A stretch of DNA of 64,000 nt from positions 1,924,045 to 1,988,044 of the forward strand of contig NZ_CP090898.1 of the NCBI RefSeq assembly GCF_023078835.1, in the 5' to 3' direction. How positions within the stretch are numbered: position 1 is the first letter of the stretch; every line of letters starts with the position of its first letter. The DNA comes from Synechococcus sp. NB0720_010. GTDB lineage: Bacteria > Cyanobacteriota > Cyanobacteriia > PCC-6307 > Cyanobiaceae. Made by a program: the position numbers and the translations under genes. Positions 8,971 through 18,455 of the stretch are shown here, one piece after another. The notes under the pieces are model-generated. The model searched no databases, was not told where the DNA came from, and saw only the letters and a list, made by a program, of their open reading frames with translations.

Positions 8971-9912
8971 GTGAGTTCATCGCGCCTGAGTGAACGTCTT
9001 GGAAGCCAGCGCCGGCGCGGCGATGGCGGCAAGCGTTGGGTGCGGGTCGTGATGGCCGTTCTGGCCACCATCGGTGTGATTGACACCGGCTCGATCACCC
9101 TGAGCAAGTGGGGCTTGATCGGCAATCTCAGCTGCAGCTCGACCGGCCTGTTTGGCTGCAATGGCTGCGAGAAGGTGCTCTCCAGTGCTTGGGGTTCGCT
9201 GTTTGGGCAGCCCCTGGCCCTCTTTGGACTGCTGGGTTACGGCGCGGTCCTGTTGATGGCCGTCGTTCCCCTCGTGCTGCAAGGGGAGTTGCGGGTGAGC
9301 CTGGGCCAGCGCAGCTGGTGGGGATTGTTCCTTCTGAGCACCGGCATGGCGGTGTTCAGCGCGGTGTTGCTGGGGGTGATGGCCTTTGGCATCCGCGATT
9401 GCTGCCCCTTCTGCATCCTCTCGGCCGGTCTGAGTTCAGCGCTGTTTGTCCTCAGCCTGATTGGCGGTGATTGGGAGGACCGCGGCCAGCTGATCTTCAG
9501 CGGCGTCATTACGGCCCTGTTGGTGGGCGTCATTGGTTTGGGTTGGGCGGCCTCCGTGGGGCGTCCGGTGGTGGATTCCGCTCCAGGTGTCTCCCCTCCG
9601 GTGCGCAGTGAAAGTGGGCCGGCACAAATCGCCTTGGCTGAACATCTGACCGCCAGTGGCGCGAAGGTTTACACCGCTTACTGGTGCCCCCACTGCCATG
9701 AGCAGAAGGAGCTCTTTGGTCGCCAGGCTGCCGAAAAGCTGACGGTGATCGAGTGCGCTCCCGATGGCCGCAATAGCCAGCGCGAGTTGTGCGAGGCCAA
9801 GAAGATCGAGGGCTATCCCACCTGGGAGATCAATGGCCAGCTCGATTCCGGTGCTAAGCCCCTGGCCAAATTGGCCGAGGCCAGCGGCTACAACGGACCG
9901 CCCCTTCAGTAA
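8971..9912 (+). CDS. VKOR domain fused to a thioredoxin-like domain
   Basis: 313 residues from a GTG start. The N-terminal half is a vitamin K epoxide reductase-type membrane domain: a first helix near residues 24-46, the loop cysteines C55, C63 and C66, and the quinone-side CPFC at 145-148. After a fifth helix comes a linker and a thioredoxin-like domain with CPHC at 239-242 and a conserved cis-proline region GYPTWEI. Fusion proteins of this kind in cyanobacteria oxidise cysteines of exported or lumenal proteins and pass electrons to quinone. It converges on nadB with a three-base gap. Confidence 0.92.
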   Translation: MSSSRLSERLGSQRRRGDGGKRWVRVVMAVLATIGVIDTGSITLSKWGLIGNLSCSSTGLFGCNGCEKVLSSAWGSLFGQPLALFGLLGYGAVLLMAVVPLVLQGELRVSLGQRSWWGLFLLSTGMAVFSAVLLGVMAFGIRDCCPFCILSAGLSSALFVLSLIGGDWEDRGQLIFSGVITALLVGVIGLGWAASVGRPVVDSAPGVSPPVRSESGPAQIALAEHLTASGAKVYTAYWCPHCHEQKELFGRQAAEKLTVIECAPDGRNSQRELCEAKKIEGYPTWEINGQLDSGAKPLAKLAEASGYNGPPLQ

Positions 9913-9915
9913 GCG

Positions 9916-11553
9916 TTAGTCCGCCAGGGCCTCAGTGCTGATGCTGAGTCCCTTTCGCTGCACGCTGTGGCGCCGCCAGAAGGGCTGCCTGGCTGGGGCG
10001 TCGACGCGGAAGTGACCGCCGCGACTTTCGGTTCTGAAGAGCGCTGACTCCATCAGGAGGGCCGCCACTGTGGCCCGTTGCTTCAGGTCATGGGCCTTGG
10101 CTAGCCAACGGACCTGCTCTTGAGACAGCTGCAGAGCTTGGTCGTGCCCCAGTGTTTGGACGGTCTGCAGGAGGGGTTGCCCGCTGAGCGCGCCCTCAAG
10201 CTGCTGGCAGGCCTGGTAGCCCGCGAGCAGTTCGTGTCCGTTGCGCTCCACACCGGCCCGCCGCCAGCAGAGGCGTCGTAGCTCCTCGGTCTGCAGCTCG
10301 ATCGCCTCGACGCTGATGGGCGGATGGTTCGTCATGGCCTTGCCAGGTAAGGGCTCTGGCCTGGCGGATGGGGCTGGGGACAGCTCGATGTCCCGCAGTT
10401 GCCTGGCGTAGACCAGGCATTCCATCAGGGAATTGCTGGCCAGGCGGTTGGCGCCATGGACGCCGCTGCTGGCGACTTCCCCAACGGCATAGAGGCCAGG
10501 GATGGTGGTGGCTGAGCGCGCATCGGTGCGCAGGCCCCCCATGCAGTAATGCGCTGCGGGCGCGACGGGGATGGGGGCTTCGGTGGGTTCAAGGCCCAAC
10601 TCGCGGCAGCGCCCCAGGATCGTCGGGAACTGCCGCTCCAGCTTGCTGGTCCCGACGGGCCGCAGGTCGAGCCAGAGGTGAGGGGTCTGCCGCTCCCGCA
10701 TCCGCTGGACCAGGGCCCGGCTGACGGTATCCCGCGGCGCGAGATCTCCGCCGCTGAGTTGACTGACGGGGCTCTCCCCTTGGTCGTCGACCAGTCGCGC
10801 GCCCTCGCCGCGCACCGCCTCTGAGATCAGGAAGTGGGGGGCCCCCGGCAGCATCAAGGCCGTCGGGTGGAACTGAACAAACTCGAGATCGCGGACTGCT
10901 GCGCCGGCCCGCCAGGCCATGGCAATGCCGTCACCGCTGGCCTGTTTGGGGTTGGTGGTGTTGGCGAAGAGGTGCGCCGCCCCGCCGGTGGCCAGCACCA
11001 CCGCCCGGGATTGGAGCCACTGCACCGTGCCGTCCACCAGCACTTGCAGGCCTCGGCAGTGGCCGTTGCTGATCCAAAGCTGGAGCGCAAGACCCCCTTG
11101 GATCCGCTGCAGGCCCGGCCGCTGCAGCACCTTGCGCTCCAGGGCATCCACGAGTGCTCCACCGGTGCGGTCCTGGGCATGCAGGACCCGCCGGTGGCTG
11201 TGGGCGGCCTCCAGGGTGGTGCTCAGTCCGCCTTCATGGCGGTCAAAGTCCATGCCCAGCTCCAGGAGCCGCTCGACGCAGGCCGGCGCCTCGCGCACGA
11301 GTAACTCGACCGCAGGTCGATCGCAGAGATCCCCGCCCGCCTTGAGGGTGTCCTGGAGATGGCTCGCGAAGCTGTCCTCAGGTCGCGTGACCGCAGCAAT
11401 GCCCCCCTGGGCCCAGCGACTCGCCGAGCGGGGGGCGCGATCTTTGCTCAGCAGCAGGACGCTGAGACCCTCCGGTAATTCGAGGGCGGCCATCAGGCCT
11501 GCGGCACCCCCGCCCACCACGATTACGTCCCAATTGGAGGGAATGGACGGCAT
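9916..11553 (-). CDS. nadB: L-aspartate oxidase
   Basis: 545 residues from the ATG at 11553. NadB oxidises aspartate to iminoaspartate, the first step of de novo NAD synthesis. The FAD-binding motif VIVVGGGAAGLMAALEL lies at the N-terminus; further hallmarks are RAPRSASRWAQGGIAAV, LEAAHSHRRVLHAQDRTG, QFHPTAL, HYCMGGLRTD and GLYAVGEVASSGVHGANRLASNSL. A longer frame up to 11610 exists, but it would run through the terminator of the upstream psbU gene, so the later start is preferred. The C-terminal helical domain is intact. Confidence 0.94.
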   Translation of the reverse strand: MPSIPSNWDVIVVGGGAAGLMAALELPEGLSVLLLSKDRAPRSASRWAQGGIAAVTRPEDSFASHLQDTLKAGGDLCDRPAVELLVREAPACVERLLELGMDFDRHEGGLSTTLEAAHSHRRVLHAQDRTGGALVDALERKVLQRPGLQRIQGGLALQLWISNGHCRGLQVLVDGTVQWLQSRAVVLATGGAAHLFANTTNPKQASGDGIAMAWRAGAAVRDLEFVQFHPTALMLPGAPHFLISEAVRGEGARLVDDQGESPVSQLSGGDLAPRDTVSRALVQRMRERQTPHLWLDLRPVGTSKLERQFPTILGRCRELGLEPTEAPIPVAPAAHYCMGGLRTDARSATTIPGLYAVGEVASSGVHGANRLASNSLMECLVYARQLRDIELSPAPSARPEPLPGKAMTNHPPISVEAIELQTEELRRLCWRRAGVERNGHELLAGYQACQQLEGALSGQPLLQTVQTLGHDQALQLSQEQVRWLAKAHDLKQRATVAALLMESALFRTESRGGHFRVDAPARQPFWRRHSVQRKGLSISTEALAD

Positions 11554-11576
11554 CAGGCCAGGACTACTGAGGCAAC

Positions 11577-11604
11577 AAAAAAGCCGTCGGGATGGCCCGA
11601 CGGC
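11577..11604 (-). terminator. Rho-independent terminator after psbU
   Basis: Read on the minus strand this is a perfect 9-base-pair stem (GCCGTCGGG with CCCGACGGC) closed by a four-base loop and followed by a run of six T. It lies 55 bases beyond the psbU stop codon, and about 24 bases before the nadB start, so it separates the two genes. Confidence 0.88.
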
Positions 11605-11658
11605 GGTCACCGGCTGCGGAATCTAGACCTCAGCTGAGCGCTTGAAACGCTCAGGCAA

Positions 11659-12036
11659 TCAACGGTATTGGCCGTCGTTGATCCGATCGAAGCCTTCGTT
11701 GAGGGCGATGGACGCCGGGGTGACGGTGAAGTTGCCCTTGTACTTCTCAACAAGTTCCTTCTGGCGATCGGTCAGGTCGAGGCTGAACAGGTCGTCAACA
11801 CTGTTGTAGGGGCCACCCAGCACGATCTTGCCGGCCAGGGTGGGGTACATCCCTGGGAAGGCTTGGAAGCGACGGACCGAGCAGTTGTTCAGGTCGATCT
11901 TGTCGCCGCGCTCTGAAATCTTGTCGTCTGCGACGTTGCGCAGCGAATCGGCCTGAGCGGCGGGGGCGATGATCAGGCTGAGGAGCAGGCCGGCCATCAG
12001 CACTCCACTCATGAGCCACGAAACCAGCCGTTTCAT
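11659..12036 (-). CDS. psbU: Photosystem II 12 kDa extrinsic protein
   Basis: 125 residues. PsbU binds the lumenal face of photosystem II and stabilises the oxygen-evolving manganese cluster. The first 30 residues are a signal peptide (MKRLVSWLMSGVLMAG, hydrophobic core, AAQA cleavage site). The mature part has IDLNNCSVRRFQAFPGMYP and KIVLGGPYNSVDDLFSL, the helix-hairpin-helix-like fold of the family, and VEKYKGNFTVTP near the C-terminus. The ATG at 12036 has a GGAG ribosome-binding site at good spacing. It has its own terminator and is probably monocistronic. Confidence 0.95.
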   Translation of the reverse strand: MKRLVSWLMSGVLMAGLLLSLIIAPAAQADSLRNVADDKISERGDKIDLNNCSVRRFQAFPGMYPTLAGKIVLGGPYNSVDDLFSLDLTDRQKELVEKYKGNFTVTPASIALNEGFDRINDGQYR

Positions 12037-12152
12037 TGATAACTCCGTCTGAACGGGAACCACAGGGAGAGGGCTGCTAGGCAGCCAGCCCTGCAAACCT
12101 ACAAGCAGCGGTCCTCGCGGCTGTGCCCTTGCGTTGAGGCTTTTGCAGTTCT

Positions 12153-12878
12153 TCAGATCAGCCCACTCCAGTGGGGTGACCAAAGGGCTGCAGCGAGGAA
12201 AAGTCCATCCACAGCAAGGGTTGTCGCCATGGCGGCCGCGGCGACTCTCCAGGCGCCATCGGGATGGTGCCAATAACGGCGGCAGAGGTTTAACAGCCCC
12301 ACACCCGCCAGCAGGGTGACCCCCAGGGGCATGGGCTCCAGCACTCCAAGGGCCGCCTGATGCAGCAGGGCGGTGGCCTGATCGATGGGTGCGTTGAGCA
12401 CTTCGGTCCAATGGCGCATGACACCGGTCACGGCCATCACACCGTCGGTGGCGGCGGTCCCGACCAAGGAGGCCAGGTAGAAGCTGGCCGCGAGGCGCCA
12501 GCGGGTGCCGAGCCCCCCGAGGGCCAGGGGCAGTGCGAAGGCCTCAATTGGCAGATGCCAGAGGGGATGCAGGCGGCACCAGCCCCAAAACAGACATCCC
12601 CCAAGCCAGCTGCCGCTGAAGCCCACCAGCAAGCTGCCGGTGCTGCTCAACCGTTGGTTGGGGTGCTCCGACAGGGCGATCCCCAGGAACAGCAAGGGGG
12701 CAGTAAAGAGAGCCGCAGAAAAGGGTGCCAGGCGCACCCAGGGGGCCTGAAGGAAGACCGGCAGGGCCACCAGTAGGCAGCCCGACAGCCAAAGCCCCCA
12801 GCCTTTTGCCTCGGAGCCACGGCTTGGCGTTGCCTGGGTCAGCGTCCCTGTGGTGAGGCTGGGCTGCACCCCGAGCAC
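12153..12878 (-). CDS. Conserved cyanobacterial membrane protein (DUF3120-like)
   Basis: 241 residues from a GTG start, with six or seven hydrophobic segments, for example LWLSGCLLVALPVFLQAPWV near residue 30 and VGLLNLCRRYWH near residue 200. The conserved-looking blocks APIDQATALLHQAALG and LPIEAFALPLALGG fit a cyanobacteria-specific membrane family that I recall as DUF3120; the family name is from memory. Function is unknown. It lies directly upstream of psbU on the same strand, with about 115 bases between them that include the psbU promoter region. Confidence 0.65.
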   Translation of the reverse strand: MLGVQPSLTTGTLTQATPSRGSEAKGWGLWLSGCLLVALPVFLQAPWVRLAPFSAALFTAPLLFLGIALSEHPNQRLSSTGSLLVGFSGSWLGGCLFWGWCRLHPLWHLPIEAFALPLALGGLGTRWRLAASFYLASLVGTAATDGVMAVTGVMRHWTEVLNAPIDQATALLHQAALGVLEPMPLGVTLLAGVGLLNLCRRYWHHPDGAWRVAAAAMATTLAVDGLFLAAALWSPHWSGLI

Positions 12879-12975
12879 AACGCCTGTAACGAAAGGTATC
12901 CAACCTTAAAGGGTGCGCGGCTTCTCAAGGCCTCCCCCCGCGCATAGGGTCTGGCCTGATCCTTGCTGCCCTGCC

Positions 12976-13842
12976 GTGACCACCCTTCCCCCCACTGAGT
13001 CGCTGGGGGTCTTGGAGGCCTGTTGGCGTTTTTTGGTTCTCGGTGTGGTGCAGGGCCTGACGGAGTTCTTGCCCATCAGCAGCACGGCGCACCTGAAGGT
13101 GGTGCCGGTGGTCCTGCTCGGCTGGGATGATCCCGGCGTGGCGGTGACCGCGGTGATCCAGCTGGGAAGCATCGCTGCGGTGATTGGCTTCTTCCGCGAT
13201 GACCTCAAACAGGTGATCCAGGCCTCCTGGCAGGCCTGGCGTGCACGGCGCTGGGAGACCCCTGAGGCGCGCTTGGGGCAGGCGATTCTTTGGGGCACCC
13301 TGCCGATCCTGGTGGCGGGCCTGGGGATCAAGCTCTTTGTTCCGGACTTTGATCAGTCCCCGCTGCGCAGCCCCACCTCCATCGGGATCGTCTCGATCGT
13401 GATGGGCCTGCTGCTGGGGCTGGCGGAGCGTTGGGGCAGCCGTCGCCGCGTTCTCGGCGATGTCGAGCTACGGGACGGCTGGCTGGTGGGCCTGGCCCAA
13501 ACCTTGGCCCTGATCCCCGGGGTCTCCCGTTCGGGCAGCACCCTGACGGCCGCGCTGTTTGACGGCTGGAAGCGATCGGAAGCCGCCCGCTTTTCCTTCT
13601 TGCTTGGGATTCCGGCCATCAGCCTGGCCGGTTTGGTGGAGCTCAAGGATGCGTTTTCACAGCCAGCGGCCGGCGGGGCCCTGCCGCTGCTGGTGGGGAT
13701 TGCCTCTTCGGCGGTGGTGTCTTGGCTGGCGATTGCCTGGTTGCTGCGTTTTCTGCAGAACCACAGCACCTGGTGGTTCGTCGGCTACCGCGTCTTTTTT
13801 GGTCTGGGGGTGATTCTTTGGGCTGCCCGCAGCGTCGCCTGA
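12976..13842 (+). CDS. uppP: Undecaprenyl-diphosphatase
   Basis: 288 residues from a GTG at 12976. UppP (BacA) removes a phosphate from undecaprenyl diphosphate in the plasma membrane, recycling the lipid carrier for peptidoglycan and polysaccharides. Both catalytic blocks are present: VVQGLTEFLPISSTAHLKV near the N-terminus and PGVSRSGSTLTAALF in the middle, plus eight hydrophobic segments. A longer frame begins at 12913, but family members start near the chosen codon. Confidence 0.94.
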   Translation: MTTLPPTESLGVLEACWRFLVLGVVQGLTEFLPISSTAHLKVVPVVLLGWDDPGVAVTAVIQLGSIAAVIGFFRDDLKQVIQASWQAWRARRWETPEARLGQAILWGTLPILVAGLGIKLFVPDFDQSPLRSPTSIGIVSIVMGLLLGLAERWGSRRRVLGDVELRDGWLVGLAQTLALIPGVSRSGSTLTAALFDGWKRSEAARFSFLLGIPAISLAGLVELKDAFSQPAAGGALPLLVGIASSAVVSWLAIAWLLRFLQNHSTWWFVGYRVFFGLGVILWAARSVA

Positions 13843-13886
13843 TCCAGCTGCGTCTCAGACTGAAGGCAGGTGTGCAGTAGCGGTCG

Positions 13887-15263
13887 GTGTGGAATGAGCC
13901 TTCGGCCGGGGTGGTCCTGGCCGAGACAAATGGAGAGGCCAGGCTTCCCGCTCCCGCGGTGGTGGATCGCGTCGAGCCGGACTCCATTGGCGATGAGTTG
14001 GGGATCCAACCGGGTGACCGCCTGCTGAGCATCAATGGGGTGCGGCCCAGGGATTTGATTGACCTGCAGTTTTTGGTCGGAGAGGAAGAGCTCTGCCTGG
14101 AGGTGCAGGACCCCGATGGCAGCGTGCATCGGGTGGAGCTGGAGAAGGATGCCGATGAGGGCCTCGGTCTGGCTTTCACCGAGGCGCTGTTCGATGGCTT
14201 GAAGCAGTGCAATAACGCCTGCCCTTTTTGCTTCATCGACCAGCAGCCCCCAGGCCATCGCCGCAGTCTTTACGTCAAAGATGACGACTACCGGCTGAGC
14301 TTTCTCTACGGCTCCTACCTCACCCTGACGAACCTCTCGGCCGCCGATTGGGAGCGGATCGAGCAGCAGCGCCTCTCGCCCCTGTTCGTCTCGGTGCACG
14401 CCACCAACCCGGAGCTTCGCTCCCAGCTGCTGGTGAACCCCAGGGCGGCGTTGTTGCTGGAGCAGTTGGCTTGGTTCCAGAAGCGGCAGCTGCAGATCCA
14501 TGCCCAGGTGGTGGTCTGCCCGGGCCGCAATGACGGCGAGGCGCTGGAGCAGACCCTCAGGGATCTCTCAGATTTCGCCGGTGGGGAGTGGCCAGCGGTG
14601 CTCTCTGCCGCCGTGGTCCCCGTGGGCTTGACGCGTTATCGGCCCGATGGGGATGGCTTGGTGCCGGTGGACCGGGCTTGCGCACAGCGGGTGATCGCCC
14701 AGGTGGAGGCCTTGCAGGAGGGATTCCGGGAGCGTTTCGGTAGCCGTTTCGCGTGGCTCTCTGATGAGTGGTACCTGATGGCGGGCTATCCCCTGCCGGA
14801 TCGGGCCGATTACGAGGACCTGCCCCAAGAGGGGAATGGGGTGGGGAGTATTCGCTCTTTTCTGGAGGCGATGGATGAGGCCACCAGCGATCTGCCGGCT
14901 GCCCTGGCGGCCCCCAGGCGGGTGAGTTGGGTGGTGGGGCAGTTGGTGGCTGAGGCCCTGCAGCCGGCGGTGGACCGTCTGAACCAGGTCGAAGGCTTGG
15001 AGGTGCTGCTGAAGGGCCTGCCCAGTCCCTACTGGGGTCAGGATCAGGTCGTGACGGGGTTGCTCACCGGTTCAGACCTGCTCGAGGGCCTGGAGGGCGC
15101 GGAGCTGGGTGATGAATTGCTGTTGCCTGCTGTAATGCTGCGTCAGGGTGAACCAATCTTTTTAGACGACCAACCCTTTGAGGCCGTTGCGGCGCAACTG
15201 AAGTCCCCTGTGCGCCTGGTGCATGGGGCGGACGACATCGTGGCCGCCTGCCTGGGCGAATAA
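13887..15263 (+). CDS. PDZ-domain radical SAM protein of the TIGR03279/DUF512 family
   Basis: 458 residues from a GTG start. Residues 20-85 form a PDZ-like domain (VEPDSIGDELGIQPGDRLLSING). The next section has KQCNNACPFCFIDQ, a CxxxCxxC cluster motif, followed by KDDDYRLSFLYGSYLTLTNL, the signature of the DUF512 family of radical SAM-like proteins. The C-terminal section includes DEWYLMAGYPLP and a GSDLLEGL stretch. The family is nearly universal in cyanobacteria and occurs in some anaerobes, but its reaction is not known. It is followed after 47 bases by a TolC-like gene. Confidence 0.87.
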   Translation: MWNEPSAGVVLAETNGEARLPAPAVVDRVEPDSIGDELGIQPGDRLLSINGVRPRDLIDLQFLVGEEELCLEVQDPDGSVHRVELEKDADEGLGLAFTEALFDGLKQCNNACPFCFIDQQPPGHRRSLYVKDDDYRLSFLYGSYLTLTNLSAADWERIEQQRLSPLFVSVHATNPELRSQLLVNPRAALLLEQLAWFQKRQLQIHAQVVVCPGRNDGEALEQTLRDLSDFAGGEWPAVLSAAVVPVGLTRYRPDGDGLVPVDRACAQRVIAQVEALQEGFRERFGSRFAWLSDEWYLMAGYPLPDRADYEDLPQEGNGVGSIRSFLEAMDEATSDLPAALAAPRRVSWVVGQLVAEALQPAVDRLNQVEGLEVLLKGLPSPYWGQDQVVTGLLTGSDLLEGLEGAELGDELLLPAVMLRQGEPIFLDDQPFEAVAAQLKSPVRLVHGADDIVAACLGE

Positions 15264-15310
15264 CGAACCGCTGATTAAAGTTCCGGCAGAATTATTTCCA
15301 AGGAATTCGA

Positions 15311-17035
15311 GTGGGCCGCTTTTTTCGCTCAATCGCTGCGGCCACCGGTTTCTCCCTGTCCCTTGCGACTCCGCTGGCCGCGGCAGCGGCTGAAGAGTCT
15401 GCAACCGCTCCTCAGGCAGCCCCCAAGCTGGAGCTGATTGATCCCCCGCCGGTGCCCTTGCCATCGGCGTTCAGCACCAAGGGCCAGCGCCCGAAGTCCA
15501 ACCCGACGGTGCTTCCTCCGGCTGCCACCAAGCTCGATCCAGCCCTTCAGCGACTGGCGGCCCCGGCGACTCTGGCTTTGCCGGATAAAACCGACCAAAT
15601 CAAAATCGTTGAGCTCCGTCCGCTCTCACTCCAGGACGTGGAGAACCTGGCGGAAGTCAATAACCCCAATCTCAAGGCGGTTGCGAGCCGCGTTGACCAA
15701 GCCCAGAGCAACCTGCGGGCGACGATCGCCGCTTGGTACCCCAGCTTTGATTTCACGACGGGCAACCAGTTCCCGTCTTGGACCTACGGCCGTCAATACA
15801 ACTATCTGAACTCCATCGGTTCAACCACCGAAGGCGGCAACACCCAGACCAACCGTTGGGCGGCGACGGCCAACCTCGGCTTCAACTGGGATCTGATCAA
15901 TCCCCAGCGGGTTCCCCAGGTCAGTGCGGCCCGTGACGCGTTTGAGCAGGCGAAGAACACCTATCTGATTGCTCTGCGTGACCTGCGTCTGCAGGCCTCT
16001 CAGGCCTACTTCCAGCTCCAGTACAGCGATGACAACGTTCGGATTGGTCAGACCTCTGTCCAGGCCTCGCTGGTCAGCCTGCGCGATGCCAGGGCCCGCT
16101 ACCAGGCTGGTGTGGCCACCAAGCTGGAGGTGCTTGAGGCCGAAACCCAGCTCGCGCGCGACCAGAACATTCTGACGACTGCCCTTGCGACCCAGGCCAA
16201 TGCAAGGCGGGATTTAGCCAGGCTGCTGGACCTGCCTCAAAACATCACCCCCACGGCAAAGCAACCCCTGCGTCCGCTCGGGGTCTGGTTGCCCTCTCTG
16301 GAGGAGAGCATCCTCGGGGCTTACGCCTTCCGCGAGGAGCTGGATAACGCGCTCTTGGATATCTCGGTTTCGAACAGCAACGCCAACGCCTCCTTGGGTG
16401 CTGTGCAGCCGTTCTTGAGCATCATCAACAACTTTGTGACGGGCCGAACCTTTGGCTACGCCGGTCTGAATGCCAATACCGACGAGGGGTTTGGTATCAG
16501 CTCTGGTCAAACCTGGGCCACGGACAACACGGTGGGTCTGAACCTGCGCTGGTCGATCTTTGATGGCGGCCGCGCCCGGGCGCAGTACCGCCAGTCCAAG
16601 CAACAGGCTCAAGAAAACGCTTTCCGCTTCGCGGACACCCGCGATCGCGTTCGCTTCGAGGTGGAGCAGAGCTTTAACGATTTGCGGGCTGATACACGCA
16701 CGATTCAGACCACCTCACGCGAGGTGCTCTCCTCCCGTGAATCGCTCCGCTTGGCTCGCCTGCGCTTTCAGGCCGGTGTGACCACCCAGCGTGAGGTCGT
16801 GGATAACCAGCGGGACTTGACCCAGGCCCAGCTGCGGTATGCCCAGGCCCTCGCCGACTACAACCGTGGCCTCGCTGACCTGCGTCGCCGCACCGGTCTG
16901 GATCAGATCGCCATCTGCCAGCCGCCCAAGCTCTCGGCGATCAAGCCGCTTGAGGACGAGACCTACACCGTTCCTGTCCCGCCTGAGCCCCTGCCGCCGG
17001 CCTGCTCCGCTCCCTATCAGGCGGCGCAGAGCTAG
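15311..17035 (+). CDS. TolC family outer membrane efflux protein
   Basis: 574 residues from a GTG start. An N-terminal signal peptide (RFFRSIAAATGF, then an Ala-rich core) is followed by a proline-rich stretch and two repeats of the outer membrane efflux domain. Each repeat has the typical long coiled helices, with YFQLQYSDDNVRIGQTSVQ in the first and RLARLRFQAGVTTQREV in the second. TolC proteins form the outer membrane channel of tripartite exporters and type I secretion systems. No pump gene adjoins it. A second TolC-like gene lies at 58972. Confidence 0.92.
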   Translation: MGRFFRSIAAATGFSLSLATPLAAAAAEESATAPQAAPKLELIDPPPVPLPSAFSTKGQRPKSNPTVLPPAATKLDPALQRLAAPATLALPDKTDQIKIVELRPLSLQDVENLAEVNNPNLKAVASRVDQAQSNLRATIAAWYPSFDFTTGNQFPSWTYGRQYNYLNSIGSTTEGGNTQTNRWAATANLGFNWDLINPQRVPQVSAARDAFEQAKNTYLIALRDLRLQASQAYFQLQYSDDNVRIGQTSVQASLVSLRDARARYQAGVATKLEVLEAETQLARDQNILTTALATQANARRDLARLLDLPQNITPTAKQPLRPLGVWLPSLEESILGAYAFREELDNALLDISVSNSNANASLGAVQPFLSIINNFVTGRTFGYAGLNANTDEGFGISSGQTWATDNTVGLNLRWSIFDGGRARAQYRQSKQQAQENAFRFADTRDRVRFEVEQSFNDLRADTRTIQTTSREVLSSRESLRLARLRFQAGVTTQREVVDNQRDLTQAQLRYAQALADYNRGLADLRRRTGLDQIAICQPPKLSAIKPLEDETYTVPVPPEPLPPACSAPYQAAQS

Positions 17036-17114
17036 GGCTTAGTCCGACTAACGTCAGTGACCAGCTGAGCGACTGCAGCTGTCTCTTCCTCTTCCTCGTC
17101 TGATCCGTCTGGGG

Positions 17115-18455
17115 TTGTTCCAGGGTTGCCTGGGCTGTCTGGCGGTGATCTTTGTCGGGATGCTCAACCGGGTGATGCTCACGGAGCTGGGTTTCCCTGG
17201 GCTGCTGGTAGGTGGTGCCCTGGCCCTTGAGCAGGTGGTGGCCCCGGCGCGCATCCTGTTCGGACAGATCTCCGATAGCCGGCCCTGGGCCGGCAGACAC
17301 CGCACCCCTTACATCTGGCTGGGTTCGGCCTTGTTCTGCAGCTTGGCGGTGCTGTTGATCCCGCTGATTTTCCGCCTGCATGCCGCCTTCGGTTCAGGGG
17401 ACGCTGGGGCGATAACGGCTGGGATTGCGGCGATCTGTGCGGTGGTGGCTTGCTACGGCCTGGCGGTCTCGCTGGCGACGACGCCCTACCTGGCCCTGGT
17501 GATTGACCTGACGAGCGAGGAGGAACGCCCCCGGGCGGTGGGCTTGATTTGGTGTCTCCTCACCGTGGGCATAGTGGTGGGTGCGATTGCCACCAGCATT
17601 TGTTTGAAGGGGCTGGATGGGGTGAGTGACCCAGCGCTGCTTGAGCCAGCCCTGTTCCAGTTCTTGGCTCGCGTGGCCGTGGTGGTGTTTGCCCTGACGG
17701 TCTTTGCGACCTGGGGCGTTGAGCCCCATGCGAGTGAGCGGGCGATTAGTCGCTCGGAGGACCGTGAGGATGCGATCACCCTCAGAGATGCCTGGCGTCT
17801 GATCACCTGCAGCCGTCAGGTGCTGGTCTTTTTCTGTTTCCTGCTGGCGTTCACCTTGGCGGTCTTCCTGCAGGACCCGATCCTGGAGAGCTACGGCGCA
17901 GAGGTGTTTGGTCTGCCGATTGCTGCGACGGCTTCCTTGAGTGCGGTTTGGGGGGTGGGAACCCTGCTGGGTTTGCTGCTGGCCGGGCTCTGGTTGGTTC
18001 CCAAGCTTGGGAAGTTCAGCGCGGCTCGGCTGGGCTGTCAGCTGATCCTGTTGTCGCTGCTGCTGTTGGCGGGCGTCGGGGTGCTGGCTGATCCGAATGC
18101 ATTGCGGATCGTGCTGTTTGTGTTTGGACTGGCGACAGGGATCGGAACCAATGCCACCTTGGTTTTGATGCTCGATCTCACCCTTCCTGCTGTCGCTGGC
18201 ACCTTTGTTGGTGTCTGGGGCCTGGCCCAGGCCTACTCACGGGCGTTGGGCAAGGTGATGGGTGGTGGTCTGTTGGATGCAGCGCGCTGGGTGTTGCCTG
18301 ATGCACCAGCGCATGTGGCCTACGGGCTGGTGCTGCTGTTTGAGGCGTCCATCGCGGTTCTGGCCTTGGTGCTGTTGAGCCGCGTCAGCCTGAAGCAATT
18401 CCGGGCGGATACCGCCGGCAATCTCGATCGTGTTCTCGCTGCGGAGCTGGGGTGA
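17115..18455 (+). CDS. PucC/LhaA-family MFS protein (chlorophyll delivery or antenna assembly)
   Basis: About 446 residues with twelve hydrophobic segments. GMLNRVMLTELGFPGLLVGGAL, GQISDSRPWAGRHRTPYIWLG and LGKVMGGGLLDA are typical of the bacteriochlorophyll synthase/PucC branch of the major facilitator family. Homologues are thought to help assemble chlorophyll-binding proteins. The start is uncertain: family similarity seems to begin a few codons before the TTG at 17115, but an in-frame stop lies at 17058 and only CTG codons are available between. The next gene overlaps its stop by four bases. Confidence 0.82.
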   Translation: MFQGCLGCLAVIFVGMLNRVMLTELGFPGLLVGGALALEQVVAPARILFGQISDSRPWAGRHRTPYIWLGSALFCSLAVLLIPLIFRLHAAFGSGDAGAITAGIAAICAVVACYGLAVSLATTPYLALVIDLTSEEERPRAVGLIWCLLTVGIVVGAIATSICLKGLDGVSDPALLEPALFQFLARVAVVVFALTVFATWGVEPHASERAISRSEDREDAITLRDAWRLITCSRQVLVFFCFLLAFTLAVFLQDPILESYGAEVFGLPIAATASLSAVWGVGTLLGLLLAGLWLVPKLGKFSAARLGCQLILLSLLLLAGVGVLADPNALRIVLFVFGLATGIGTNATLVLMLDLTLPAVAGTFVGVWGLAQAYSRALGKVMGGGLLDAARWVLPDAPAHVAYGLVLLFEASIAVLALVLLSRVSLKQFRADTAGNLDRVLAAELG

